DNA of 64,000 nucleotides from Liopterus haemorrhoidalis (taxonomy: Eukaryota > Arthropoda > Insecta > Coleoptera > Dytiscidae). Each line of letters opens with the position of its first letter. Positions within the stretch are counted from its first letter, which is position 1. The notes under the pieces are model-generated. The model worked only from the letters and a program-made list of their open reading frames with translations, ran no database searches and had not been told where the DNA came from. A program made the position numbers and the translations under genes. Location: NCBI GenBank assembly GCA_963971575.1, contig OZ020616.1, positions 1,446,924-1,510,923 on the forward strand, in the 5' to 3' direction. This document shows positions 61,909-64,000 of this stretch, one piece after another.

Positions 61909-64000
61909 TCGGTAAAAATTGTAGCCAAACGGCTAAACCTAGAGAGTTGAAAATTGGCATGCTTATACAACTCTTTGACCCGCACATAGGAAAAATACTA
62001 AAACATCTAAAAAACATACCCCCCTAAAAATATAAACAAATATGTGCTCATCGAAAAAAAAATATTTTTTTTAAATTCTGAGTAGGGTATCAAATGAAAG
62101 CCCTTAGTACGTGGATTAACGATCAAATTTTTATTTTTGAAAAATAAATTATTTTGATGCGATTTTTGCCAAAATTGTGCAAAAAAAATTTTGTCCCACA
62201 CCCTGTAGCCCAGATGGTTTAAACTAAAACTCTAAAAAAATTCTAAGTAATGTATATTGGTGTGAACCGACATAGTACAACAGGAATTTTTGATCAGATT
62301 ATGTTTTCGGAAAATAACGCATTTTTTGTGGTTTTTGGTTCACAAAGTACAAAAGTTATACCAATGTAAGACAATCACATGCATGGCATGCGATGGCGTA
62401 ATGGGTTAGAGCACTGCTAGAAAACGAAGGGTTTCGAGTTCGAGAACGGAGTGAATTTAATTTTTCCTGTTTTTTTTTTTTTGCATTTTTATAATGTAGA
62501 AATTATTTTATCAAAATTCTAGTTATATTTTAACAAATGTTGTATTTAATTTTTAAGAGCGTAAATTTAATAACCAGTCTTATTATATGATTAACAGACG
62601 ATAAATTATTTTAAAAATATCGTTCATTTTGCCGTGATTACTACAAAGTAAAATTTGTCCTACACACTCAGCATACCGCCTTCACTTATTATATACCTGC
62701 GAAACCCTGAAATGTGTGAATATTCACACTTCACATCAATTTTTTATGTTTATATGCAACAAGAGGAATATAATAAAAAAAATTAAAAAATCATGCGTAT
62801 CCCCTATTCACCTCAGTACAGAATGGCTTTTTGTTTAAGAAACGTTCCCAACGCCTGGTTTATATTAATTATGTTGTGTTGTTTCAGAGCAATATGCGGT
62901 CGCATTGAGAACACGGTACAGGGCCTACCTCCTCCTTACCGGCTGAACAGGCCGGAGCTGTCTCTGACGACGAGCAGCGAAGTGCGACGCCCGATAAAGG
63001 CGCCCAATTTCAGCGTGAATTGGACGATCGGGCAAGCGCGGCACGAGGTGATCAACTGCCTGACGGGCAAGAGCGACACGGGGGTGGCGAGCCGCCTCTG
63101 CAAGCAGGCGCTCTTCCGCCGCTGGCAACATATACGTACACTGCTGCCCGGATCACTGACAGGCGCGCACGAAAACAACGTGCACGCTATCATGTACTCC
63201 CAGGCCAAGCAGACCGTGGAGCCCTATAACGTGAGTATAACTGTAAAACTAGGTCCAGATTAGCGAGCTGATCCTGTAATGTAACACGCCGTGTAAAATT
63301 TTTATCTAATTTGGACGGGGTCATATGCACAAGCGGAGCGGTTCGTTAAGCGTTCGACCTAATCCACTATGTCGGTTTTTATCGCGAACACAAAGGAGTT
63401 CGCCGATTTTTGTTGGACGCGTTCAAGGTAATTTTGACGCTCGTGGGCATAGACGTTTGACATAACCTAGAGTAGATAATAAATGCTATAGTCCAGTGTT
63501 TCTCAACAGGTGGTCCCCAGAAAAAATTTAGTAGTCCGCGAAAGTTTTTATGTGTTTCTTGCAGATTTTTTTTTTAAATTTTGTATGCACATTTTTTATT
63601 TAAATAATTTATATTTTATTTATTTTCTGTGTATTTTCTACAAATAAAATAAATGTATTTAGTAGCACATTAAATATATTTGTTTTCTTGCAAAAAATTA
63701 ACCAACAATTATTATTAGTGGTCCGCGTTAGAAAATTATATATTATACTGGTCCGCGGTGTGTTTTTGGTTGAGGAACACTGCTATAGTCCATTCAAACG
63801 TTAGAATATAGTATTGCTTCTATGGGAAATGGGAGCGGTGTTGACGGCTGTTGTAAAACTGTCCAATATGCCAATGAACCCATAATATTATGCGTAATTT
63901 TATATTCTTTGGTGCATAATTTATTCAAATTAAATGGAAAAAGTATCAGGTAAAAATTATTAACCATTTGCAACGCGTTTTACAGCTGGCAACCTCGCCA
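21089..64000 (+). CDS. Adar: ADAR, double-stranded RNA adenosine deaminase (3' end outside window)
   Basis: Coding exons: 21089-21746, 21828-21987, 26756-27042, 28351-28762, 62888-63230 and the first 15 nt of another from 63986. All have consensus borders and the frame is open throughout (625 codons in the window). Two dsRNA-binding domains lie near residues 52-117 ([17 protein letters not shown]) and 178-245 ([14 protein letters not shown], continued by [17 protein letters not shown]). The deaminase domain follows with zinc/catalytic HAE (341-343, [10 protein letters not shown]), PCGD (Cys about 400) and [10 protein letters not shown] (Cys about 464), then RAICGRIE and [13 protein letters not shown]. 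This is the single ADAR2-type insect enzyme that deaminates A to I in dsRNA, in Drosophila mainly in neuronal transcripts. The last 40 or so codons are missing because of the window edge. The intron between exons 28351-28762 and 62888-63230 is about 34 kb and holds two antisense lipase genes. Confidence 0.95.
22031..22072 (+). promoter_or_regulatory. Very stable GC hairpin just after the ADAR 5' splice site
   Basis: GCGGGCGTCC (22033-22042) pairs perfectly with GGACGCCCGC (22061-22070). The loop contains a further 5-bp stem (22044-22048 with 22055-22059), giving 15 pairs with one mismatch and a 6-nt loop. It starts 45 nt downstream of the donor of exon 21828-21987 in an otherwise AT-rich intron. 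Confidence 0.7.
22071..23450. other. ADAR intron, mostly unassigned
   Basis: GC-rich around 22250-22330, then a run of GTGCGTGCATGC type near 22430-22470. A perfect 10-bp hairpin lies at 23028-23052 (TGCCTAGATA, loop GGCGC, TATCTAGGCA). The open frame at 23231-23515 is not recognised as a protein. Confidence 0.5.
23450..23745 (-). repeat. Copy of the CATTTGATACCCC repeat family
   Basis: Inverted relative to 55680-55890: shared features are GGTATCAAA next to GCGTGGATAGACAAA and the end ATAATGTACATTGATGGGAA followed by CCGGAATAGTTCAACAG. The family resembles the core of the tRNA-like, GTCT-bearing repeat at 61780-62480. Confidence 0.6.
23828..25005. mobile_element. hAT element with 8-bp target duplication, carrying a LINE insertion
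   Basis: Starts CAGAGGTTCTTAAACTTG and ends TTTATGAACCGCTG. Both sides carry the 8-bp duplication CATTAGTA (23820-23827 and 25006-25013). No transposase is seen. A second, partly truncated copy lies at 25571-26407 and lacks the LINE, which gives the uninterrupted sequence for comparison. Confidence 0.85.
24194..24767 (+). mobile_element. 5'-truncated non-LTR retrotransposon inside the hAT element
   Basis: The frame from about 24204 to 24668 reads the end of a jockey/CR1-type reverse transcriptase ([20 protein letters not shown], later FYNLLPETI and FKLKLKHLF). It is followed by a short 3' UTR and a (TTA)n tail. The target duplication TAAATA is at 24188-24193 and 24768-24773. The sister hAT copy has the empty site CTGTAAATAATTTGCAG at about 26194-26210. 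Confidence 0.85.
25379..25553. mobile_element. Tc/mariner-type MITE, short copy
   Basis: Starts AGTCTATTCCTTTGGTTTCG and ends CCGCCTAATCGCTTGGAGT. It is immediately followed by the beginning of another truncated copy (25553-25577). Same family as 358-763. Confidence 0.65.
25571..26407. mobile_element. Second hAT copy, itself interrupted by another hAT
   Basis: Matches 23828-25005 from TTTTACGTCGTTCTTGAGAC to the end AGAACCGCTG but lacks the left terminus. It is split by the 323-bp element at 25628-25950. Confidence 0.75.
25628..25950. mobile_element. Nested hAT MITE with CAGTGATGGCATCC ends
   Basis: Perfect inverted ends CAGTGATGGCATCCTA and TAGGATGCCATCACTG. The right flank CTCATAGG matches the uninterrupted paralogue at 23938-23955 (AATCTCATAAGCAC). 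The left flank has decayed to CTAGG. The interior has GGTTCGCGCGAACC palindromes and no gene. Confidence 0.8.
26411..26585. mobile_element. Tc/mariner-type MITE, short copy
   Basis: TAGGCTATTACAAACATTTA to CTAGTTCCGCTTAAACCAAA, same family as 358-763. It ends about 170 bp before the ADAR exon at 26756. Confidence 0.6.
26756..27042 (+). CDS. Adar: ADAR exon with catalytic HAE motif
   Basis: Starts after TATACCCAG, ends at ATG/GTGAGT. It encodes [11 protein letters not shown] through [13 protein letters not shown] and includes the catalytic glutamate in [10 protein letters not shown]. It is separated from the dsRNA-binding exons by a 4.8-kb intron full of transposons. Confidence 0.93.
27280..28060 (-). 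mobile_element. Internally deleted mariner in an ADAR intron
   Basis: Minus-strand fragments of a mariner transposase. The HTH part at 27890-27654 has the signature [16 protein letters not shown] and [16 protein letters not shown]. After a stop it continues directly with the C-terminal DNAPRHT... [20 protein letters not shown] part at 27650-27290. The central catalytic third is missing and frames are shifted in the N-terminus, so it cannot be active. Terminal repeats were not resolved. Confidence 0.8.
28351..28762 (+). CDS. Adar: ADAR exon with the two zinc cysteines
   Basis: Starts after TTATTTACAG, ends ATGTACAG/GTATGT. It contains [12 protein letters not shown] and [20 protein letters not shown], so both zinc-ligand cysteines and part of the inositol-hexakisphosphate pocket region are on this exon. 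A 43-nt direct repeat flanks it (28224-28266 and 29327-29369). Confidence 0.94.
29596..29929. mobile_element. Tc-type MITE with CTATAGTGCGTTC ends
   Basis: Inverted ends CTATAGTGCGTTCAAAGGTG and CACCTTTGAACGCACTATAG, perfect over more than 30 bp, flanked by TA on both sides. 334 bp and noncoding. Confidence 0.85.
30037..30069. repeat. Small hairpin
   Basis: AAGTTCTGTCACA pairs with TGTGACAGAACTT around a short AT loop. Confidence 0.6.
30287..30828. mobile_element. 542-bp foldback element
   Basis: Two arms of about 230 bp (30287-30516 and 30600-30828) are near-identical inverted copies separated by about 80 bp. The ends are GATTGGGAGCTCATGACA and TGTCATGAGCTCCCGGTC with TA on each side. No protein. 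Transcribed as part of ADAR pre-mRNA it would form a long, almost perfect RNA duplex. Confidence 0.85.
31100..31216. mobile_element. Small hairpin MITE next to the lipase 1 3' end
   Basis: GGATGATTACGCCC and GGGCGTAATCATC are inverted, with outer ends ACCATTGGCATTAC and GTAACACCCTTGGT. About 117 bp. Confidence 0.65.
31397..38451 (-). CDS. Pancreatic-lipase-family neutral lipase, paralogue 1, nested in ADAR
   Basis: Minus strand: exon 1 38451-38397 encodes the signal peptide [18 protein letters not shown] and ends at CCCG/GTGAGT. Exon 2 32346-31397 starts after TTTACAG and runs to the stop. The product is 334 residues. Alpha/beta-hydrolase motifs: GLSLGAQ with nucleophile Ser166, GLDPAKP with Asp191, and His268 in FCSHWRSY, a complete triad. 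[10 protein letters not shown] and paired cysteines are typical of insect lipase/PLA1-type enzymes. The chain ends soon after the catalytic domain and lacks the PLAT domain of vertebrate pancreatic lipase. It should be secreted and cleave acylglycerols or phospholipids; substrate cannot be told from sequence. The open frame extends upstream of exon 2 (to 32539), but splicing to exon 1 is supported by the identical layout of paralogue 2. The intron is 6 kb and full of repeats. Confidence 0.9.
32773..32900. mobile_element. Harbinger-type MITE hairpin
   Basis: Ends TGGCGGGTTGCTAACGTAAG and CTTACTTTAGCAACCGGCCA with TTA on both sides, the 3-bp target of PIF/Harbinger. The interior is a long hairpin (TAAAATCATTTGTTTTTGTA against its complement). 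It lies just upstream of lipase 1 exon 2, in the intron. Confidence 0.8.
33270..33674. mobile_element. Tc/mariner-type MITE, intact reference copy
   Basis: Perfect inverted ends CAGTCTGTTCCAAACGGTTA and TAACCGTTTGGAACAGACTG, flanked by TA (33268-33269, 33675-33676). The paralogous sequence at about 44640-44830 (inverted) lacks it and preserves a single TA, proving insertion. Confidence 0.92.
33888..33985 (-). repeat. Inverted single copy of the 152-bp array unit
   Basis: Read on the minus strand it matches the array unit (CATATCTCAAAAACGGTAAG, then AGATAGAGACC and GGTTTGAATTTTTGAA). It lies about 800 bp before the array in opposite orientation, so the transcript could fold between them. Confidence 0.65.
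34780..36430 (+). repeat. Tandem array, about 11 copies of a 152-bp unit
   Basis: The landmark TTTGGTCCGTAATGAC recurs with its GG at 34868, 35020, 35166, 35318, 35470, 35621, 35772, 35924, 36076, 36228 and 36378, a period of 146-152 bp. Central units differ at only a few positions, outer ones more, as expected of unequal exchange. Each unit has GGTAAGAAATAGAGACTTGA and AATTCATATCTCA. No open frame. Confidence 0.95.
37370..37962 (+). repeat. CCGACCGCCAACATATATAA repeat, short copy 1
   Basis: Starts ACCGACCGCCAACATATATA, then a (GTCT)n tract near 37490-37545, CACGTGCAGAGCAAATTC, AAAGTTGCTATAAAAGC, and ends with TGTGGTGGCCACAGCTGA. The site GAGACATTTTTTGATAAAAA at 37773 is the empty counterpart of the hAT insertion at 39420. 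Confidence 0.8.
38452..38800 (-). promoter_or_regulatory. Upstream region of lipase 1
   Basis: Alignable by eye with 51682-51950 upstream of lipase 2 (shared CTACCA.TATCAAAAAT, CACTTTAA.TGTTT.GGGGGG and AATGTCTTCATTT), so the duplication included the promoter. Confidence 0.6.
39030..40115 (+). repeat. CCGACCGCCAACATATATAA repeat, copy 2, interrupted
   Basis: The same order of segments as 37370-37962, ending TGTGGTGGCCACAGCTGA near 40110, but split at 39420-39912 by a hAT insertion. Confidence 0.8.
39420..39912. mobile_element. hAT MITE with CAGGGCTTCGAACCG ends
   Basis: Inverted ends CAGGGCTTCGAACCG and CGGTTCGAAGCCCTG, duplication CATTTTTT on both sides (39412-39419, 39913-39920). The interior is repetitive in CGGAACTGAACCGAAAACCG. 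The empty site is present at 37773. Confidence 0.92.
40420..40564. mobile_element. hAT MITE with CAGTGTTTCTCAAC ends, copy 1
   Basis: Starts CAGTGTTTCTCAACTGGTGG and ends CGGTTGAGAAACGCTG, flanked by ATATAGGC/ATATAGGT (8 bp). 145 bp. Same family as 63494-63782. Confidence 0.85.
40741..40782. repeat. AT hairpin
   Basis: AATATCAATATATTAAGTA and TACTTAATATATTGATATT are perfect inverted arms around a 4-nt loop. Confidence 0.75.
40983..41218 (+). promoter_or_regulatory. Conserved noncoding block A, copy 1
   Basis: Near-identical (about eight differences seen in 205 bp) to 53726-53962 but inverted. It contains TAATTAATTTAATTAGC (homeodomain-type cores), TGATATCAAATCAGATA and a GC-richer half around CGACGGCACGCGCG. 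No transposon ends were found. It lies between lipase 1 and block B1. An open frame exists in both copies but has no recognisable domain. Confidence 0.55.
41610..41840 (+). repeat. Retroposon-like remnant with a tRNA-like stretch
   Basis: ACTAGCTGTAGTACCCGTAA at about 41612 resembles the 3'-end phrase common in insect RTE-type LINEs and recurs at about 56750 (CTAGCTGGAGTACCCGCACT). At 41755-41835 a B-box-like GAGTTCAATTCCTGC is seen. Both are weak. Confidence 0.4.
41874..42835. repeat. Inverted repeat, arms about 190 bp
   Basis: 41874-42060 and 42645-42835 are inverted copies (TTCTGCTTAGCCGTTCGCAA at the outer ends), separated by about 590 bp. The shared CATCATCATTAG/CTGTCGCG pieces identify a repeat family inserted twice or a foldback element. 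Confidence 0.75.
43171..43610. promoter_or_regulatory. Conserved noncoding block B, copy 1
   Basis: 440 bp, GC-rich and CpG-rich in AT-rich surroundings, matching 54141-54573 in the same orientation almost base for base. The visible differences are a 3-bp GCT, C-run length and a handful of substitutions. The minus strand has a donor-like CCG/GTGAGA near 43530. A 62-63-codon plus-strand frame (43404-43595) is kept in both copies, but it has no known domain. Possible enhancer, promoter with untranslated exon, or lncRNA. Confidence 0.55.
43975..44502. mobile_element. Tc-type MITE with GTCGGATTGCTGATA ends
   Basis: GTCGGATTGCTGATAAGTGA and TCACCTATCAGCAATCCGAC are inverted ends flanked by TA (TATA). 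It interrupts a repeat whose uninterrupted inverted copy is at 41462-41540. Confidence 0.88.
44620..44840 (+). repeat. Repeat with TGTGAAGTGTGAATTTTCAC core
   Basis: The short palindromic phrase GTGAAGTGTGAATTTTCACA followed by a CAGG.TTTCGCAGG.ATTTA motif also occurs at 33771-33812 (inverted), 54812-54870, 58856-58915 and 62695-62740 (inverted). This copy extends to 44840 and is the empty-site counterpart for the MITE at 33270. Confidence 0.7.
44990..45620 (-). repeat. GTCT-bearing repeat with tRNA-like module, copy 1
   Basis: Minus orientation of the family described at 61780-62480. The tRNA-like module (A-box TAGTGTAATG, B-box region degraded) is at 45017-45090 and the (GACA)n tract at about 45549-45570. 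Confidence 0.7.
46040..46510 (-). mobile_element. LINE reverse-transcriptase C-terminal fragment
   Basis: Minus-strand frames read the end of a jockey/CR1-type reverse transcriptase: [29 protein letters not shown], then after a stop [12 protein letters not shown] and [10 protein letters not shown]. At least one in-frame stop is present, so it is dead. The hAT at 46539 lies directly upstream of it. Confidence 0.75.
46539..47235. mobile_element. hAT element with TAGAGATGGG ends
   Basis: Ends TAGAGATGGG and CCCATCTCTA, exact 8-bp duplication ATCTTGAT (46531-46538, 47236-47243). The interior holds a tandem pair of about 94 bp (ACAGGTCGGTCGTTCGT) and several GAGCCGGCTC palindromes. No transposase. 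Confidence 0.9.
47324..48073 (+). mobile_element. P-element-like remnant with THAP domain
   Basis: Inverted ends TAGGGGAAACTT and AAGTTTCCCCTA, each followed inward by CGAAAGTGACATT. The inner sequence reads pieces of a THAP zinc finger (ERKWI, then [13 protein letters not shown]), the DNA-binding part of P-type transposases. Frames are broken and no RNase-H-like part remains. Confidence 0.65.
48335..51681 (-). CDS. Pancreatic-lipase-family neutral lipase, paralogue 2, nested in ADAR
   Basis: Minus strand: exon 1 51681-51627 (signal peptide [18 protein letters not shown], donor CCCG/GTGAGT) and exon 2 49284-48335. Exon sizes of 55 and 950 nt are identical to paralogue 1, giving 334 residues. 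The triad is intact: Ser in GMSLGAQ, Asp in GLDPAKP, His in FCSHWRSY. By eye about 83% of residues match paralogue 1. Differences cluster near the signal-proximal loop and in the stretch [10 protein letters not shown], which may line the substrate entrance. It probably arose by tandem duplication together with promoter and upstream blocks. The intron (2.3 kb) contains a tRNA-like repeat and GC runs. Confidence 0.9.
50040..50660 (-). repeat. GTCT-bearing repeat with tRNA-like module, copy 2
   Basis: Minus orientation. The tRNA-like module at 50065-50140 has A-box TAGTGTAATGGTTAGCATG and B-box GGTTCAATCC. It is followed by the shared body (GATACCCTACTCAG, ACGTACTAAGGGCTTTCA), the GACAGACA tract and TTTTTTGGTCATACCTACAA. 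A second terminal scrap lies at about 50900-50955. Confidence 0.75.
50780..50824. repeat. Poly-G / poly-C hairpin
   Basis: A run of G and a run of C face each other across about 28 bp, followed by CGCTAGCGCCGG. The same G-run/GCTAGCGC combination occurs at 52501-52525, so it probably belongs to the GCACTAAGG element family. Confidence 0.5.
50970..51480. repeat. Degenerate tandem motif in the lipase 2 intron
   Basis: The phrase GAAGAA..GTTTAAAAC..TGTTCATGCA..GGCGAA recurs three to four times (51035, 51290-51330, 51425-51470). A related scrap is in the lipase 1 intron at 38150 (CAAGCACTGGCGAAAA). Function unknown. Confidence 0.4.
52082..53670 (+). mobile_element. Pogo-like DNA transposon with eroded transposase
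   Basis: Perfect inverted ends GGGGAGATGTGGGGACGG and CCGTCCCCACATCTCCCC, flanked by TA. Inside, a plus-strand frame near 52750-53030 has an acidic stretch ([22 protein letters not shown]) followed by [13 protein letters not shown]. It resembles the tail of pogo/Jerky-type transposases. The main catalytic part is gone. A smaller element (CACTAAGG ends) sits inside at about 52490-52695. Confidence 0.65.
53726..53962 (-). promoter_or_regulatory. Conserved noncoding block A, copy 2 (inverted)
   Basis: Reverse complement of 40983-41218 with few differences, including the conserved TAATTAAATTAATTA core and CGCGCGTGCCGTCG. It lies between lipase 2 and block B2. Confidence 0.55.
54141..54573. promoter_or_regulatory. 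Conserved noncoding block B, copy 2
   Basis: 433 bp matching 43171-43610 in the same orientation. Both boundaries are abrupt: left ATAGCCGGTAATT, right CAGTGATTG. Outside them the two loci no longer align. Confidence 0.55.
54574..55640. other. Intronic stretch without recognised genes
   Basis: Contains the GTGAAGTGT..TTTTCACACA repeat at 54812-54870. A 3'-LINE-like AT-rich body follows. The open frame at 55203-55385 is short and unrecognised. Confidence 0.4.
55680..55890 (+). repeat. CATTTGATACCCC repeat, second copy
   Basis: Inverted counterpart of 23450-23745 (GTTCCCATCAATGTACATTA, TTTATCCACGCATTTACAGC, TTTCATTTGATACCCCAC). Confidence 0.65.
56839..57766 (+). mobile_element. Mariner element with internal deletion
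   Basis: Ends AAAGTGTCTCAAAAGAAATT and AATTTCTTTTGAGACACCTT, flanked by TA (56837-56838, 57767-57768). The N-terminal HTH/DUF4817-type part is read at about 56890-57200 ([13 protein letters not shown]). It jumps directly to the C-terminal catalytic part at 57200-57669 ([39 protein letters not shown]). The middle with the first catalytic Asp is deleted and the junction shifts the frame, so the element cannot be autonomous. Ends look fresh. Confidence 0.92.
57767..58929. other. Intronic stretch, mostly unassigned
   Basis: Continues a repeat that also flanks the mariner (AAAAAGATTTGTTTTCTTATTATA, like 42180-42210). The GTGAAGTGT repeat is at 58856-58915. No gene found. Confidence 0.4.
58930..59303. 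mobile_element. DNA element with ACCCAGCAAACATT ends
   Basis: Inverted ends ACCCAGCAAACATT and AATGTTTGCTGGGT. The interior has inverted GGGCCAGTAC/GTTACTGGCCC and repeated CCGGCATT units. No protein; superfamily not determined. Confidence 0.65.
59320..59952 (+). repeat. CCGACCGCCAACATATATAA repeat, copy 3 (5'-truncated)
   Basis: Begins at TTGTGATTATACCGATTTTG, then (GTCT)n near 59425-59450 and the family body. It ends GGTGGCCACAGCTGATTT like the other copies. Confidence 0.8.
60597..60744 (+). mobile_element. tRNA-derived SINE with target duplication
   Basis: A-box-like TAGCGTAGTGGTAACAC and a perfect B-box GGTTCGAATCC are spaced as in a tRNA gene. A tail with A-rich sequence follows. The duplication AAGAGGAATAA is exact on both sides (60586-60596, 60745-60755). 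The paralogous, uninterrupted sequence is at about 41283-41345. RNA polymerase III could start here. Confidence 0.9.
61290..61530 (-). pseudogene. THAP-like fragment
   Basis: The minus-strand frame contains [16 protein letters not shown] and [13 protein letters not shown], which resembles the start and middle of a THAP zinc finger. The CSxHF part is not seen. Probably another P-type transposon scrap. Confidence 0.4.
61780..62480 (+). repeat. GTCT-bearing repeat with tRNA-like module, copy 3
   Basis: Sense orientation: TTTTAGGGTTTTGTAGGTAT, a long (GTCT)n tract at 61834-61908 (about 19 units), AAATTGTAGCCAAACGGCTA, the body, and at the 3' end a tRNA-like module at 62393-62455 (TGGCGTAATGGGTTAGAGC; degenerate B-box GAGTTCGAGAAC). 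The three copies (also 44990-45620 and 50040-50660) share the order microsatellite, body, tRNA-like module. Confidence 0.75.
62888..63230 (+). CDS. Adar: ADAR exon downstream of the giant intron
   Basis: Starts after TGTTGTTTCAG and ends TATAAC/GTGAGT. It encodes [19 protein letters not shown] through [10 protein letters not shown], the C-terminal deaminase core. It joins exon 28351-28762 in frame (AG + A = Arg), giving [11 protein letters not shown] as expected for ADAR. Confidence 0.93.
63494..63782. mobile_element. hAT MITE with CAGTGTTTCTCAAC ends, copy 2
   Basis: Starts CAGTGTTTCTCAACAGGTGG and ends GGTTGAGGAACACTG, with exact duplication CTATAGTC (63486-63493, 63783-63790). It lies in the last visible ADAR intron. 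Confidence 0.9.
63986..64000 (+). CDS. Adar: Start of the next ADAR exon (cut by window end)
   Basis: A TTTTACAG acceptor ends at 63985. Phase 0 matches the preceding exon and the first residues would be LATSP. This aligns with the helix that follows YQ/YN in ADARs. Only 15 nt are visible, so this is tentative. Confidence 0.5.

Larger units (their letters stand above)
28763..62887 (+). other. ADAR giant intron (about 34 kb)
   Basis: Bounded by donor GTATGT at 28763 and acceptor TGTTTCAG at 62880-62887. It contains two antisense lipase genes, two pairs of conserved noncoding blocks and at least twenty transposon or repeat copies listed separately. Confidence 0.85.

Noticed and set aside
61722..61985. 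Frame rich in TDRQ repeats
   Set aside because: It is only a translation of the GTCT microsatellite.
62393..62455. Functional tRNA gene
   Set aside because: A- and B-box are recognisable, but the acceptor and anticodon stems do not pair and the same module recurs in repeats.

Overview
The window looks like an AT-rich insect nuclear genome. Genes have short introns with GT/AG borders, coding exons are GC-richer than their surroundings, and the intergenic and intronic space is saturated with TA-target Tc/mariner MITEs, 8-bp-target hAT elements and GTCT-microsatellite repeats. The gene set (invertebrate EB-module proteins, a single ADAR2-type ADAR, MOK kinase, FRG1, DCUN1D4/5, N4BP2, insect-type neutral lipases) fits a holometabolous insect. 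Lepidoptera is my best guess from the repeat style, but I cannot prove it.

Layout: 1-7.8 kb holds two tandem plus-strand genes for small secreted EB-module proteins with GPI-type hydrophobic tails; the first gene lacks its 5' end. FRG1 (+, 8574-10126) is followed by a convergent DCUN1D4/5-like gene (-, 10342-11321). N4BP2-like (+, 12980-16534) converges on the MOK kinase (-, 17238-20601). MOK is head-to-head with ADAR (+, 21089 to beyond the window end).

ADAR fills the remaining two thirds. Its exons lie at 21089-21746, 21828-21987, 26756-27042, 28351-28762, 62888-63230 and 63986 onward. The intron between exons 5 and 6 is about 34 kb. It contains, on the opposite strand, two paralogous lipase genes (31397-38451 and 48335-51681). 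Each is a signal-peptide exon plus one large catalytic exon, and both CDSs are 334 codons long. Upstream of each lipase, in the same order, lie two well-conserved noncoding blocks called A and B here. A is inverted between the copies.

The rest of the ADAR introns is transposon graveyard: nested hAT elements, foldback elements, an 11-copy 152-bp tandem array, internally deleted mariners, P-like and pogo-like remnants, LINE fragments, a tRNA-type SINE and a microsatellite-bearing family with a tRNA-like module. Several insertions can be proved from inside the window because uninterrupted paralogous target sites are also present. Long inverted repeats are frequent inside the introns of ADAR, the gene for the dsRNA-editing enzyme. 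All gene models come from reading splice sites and frames by eye; no alignment or transcript was available.
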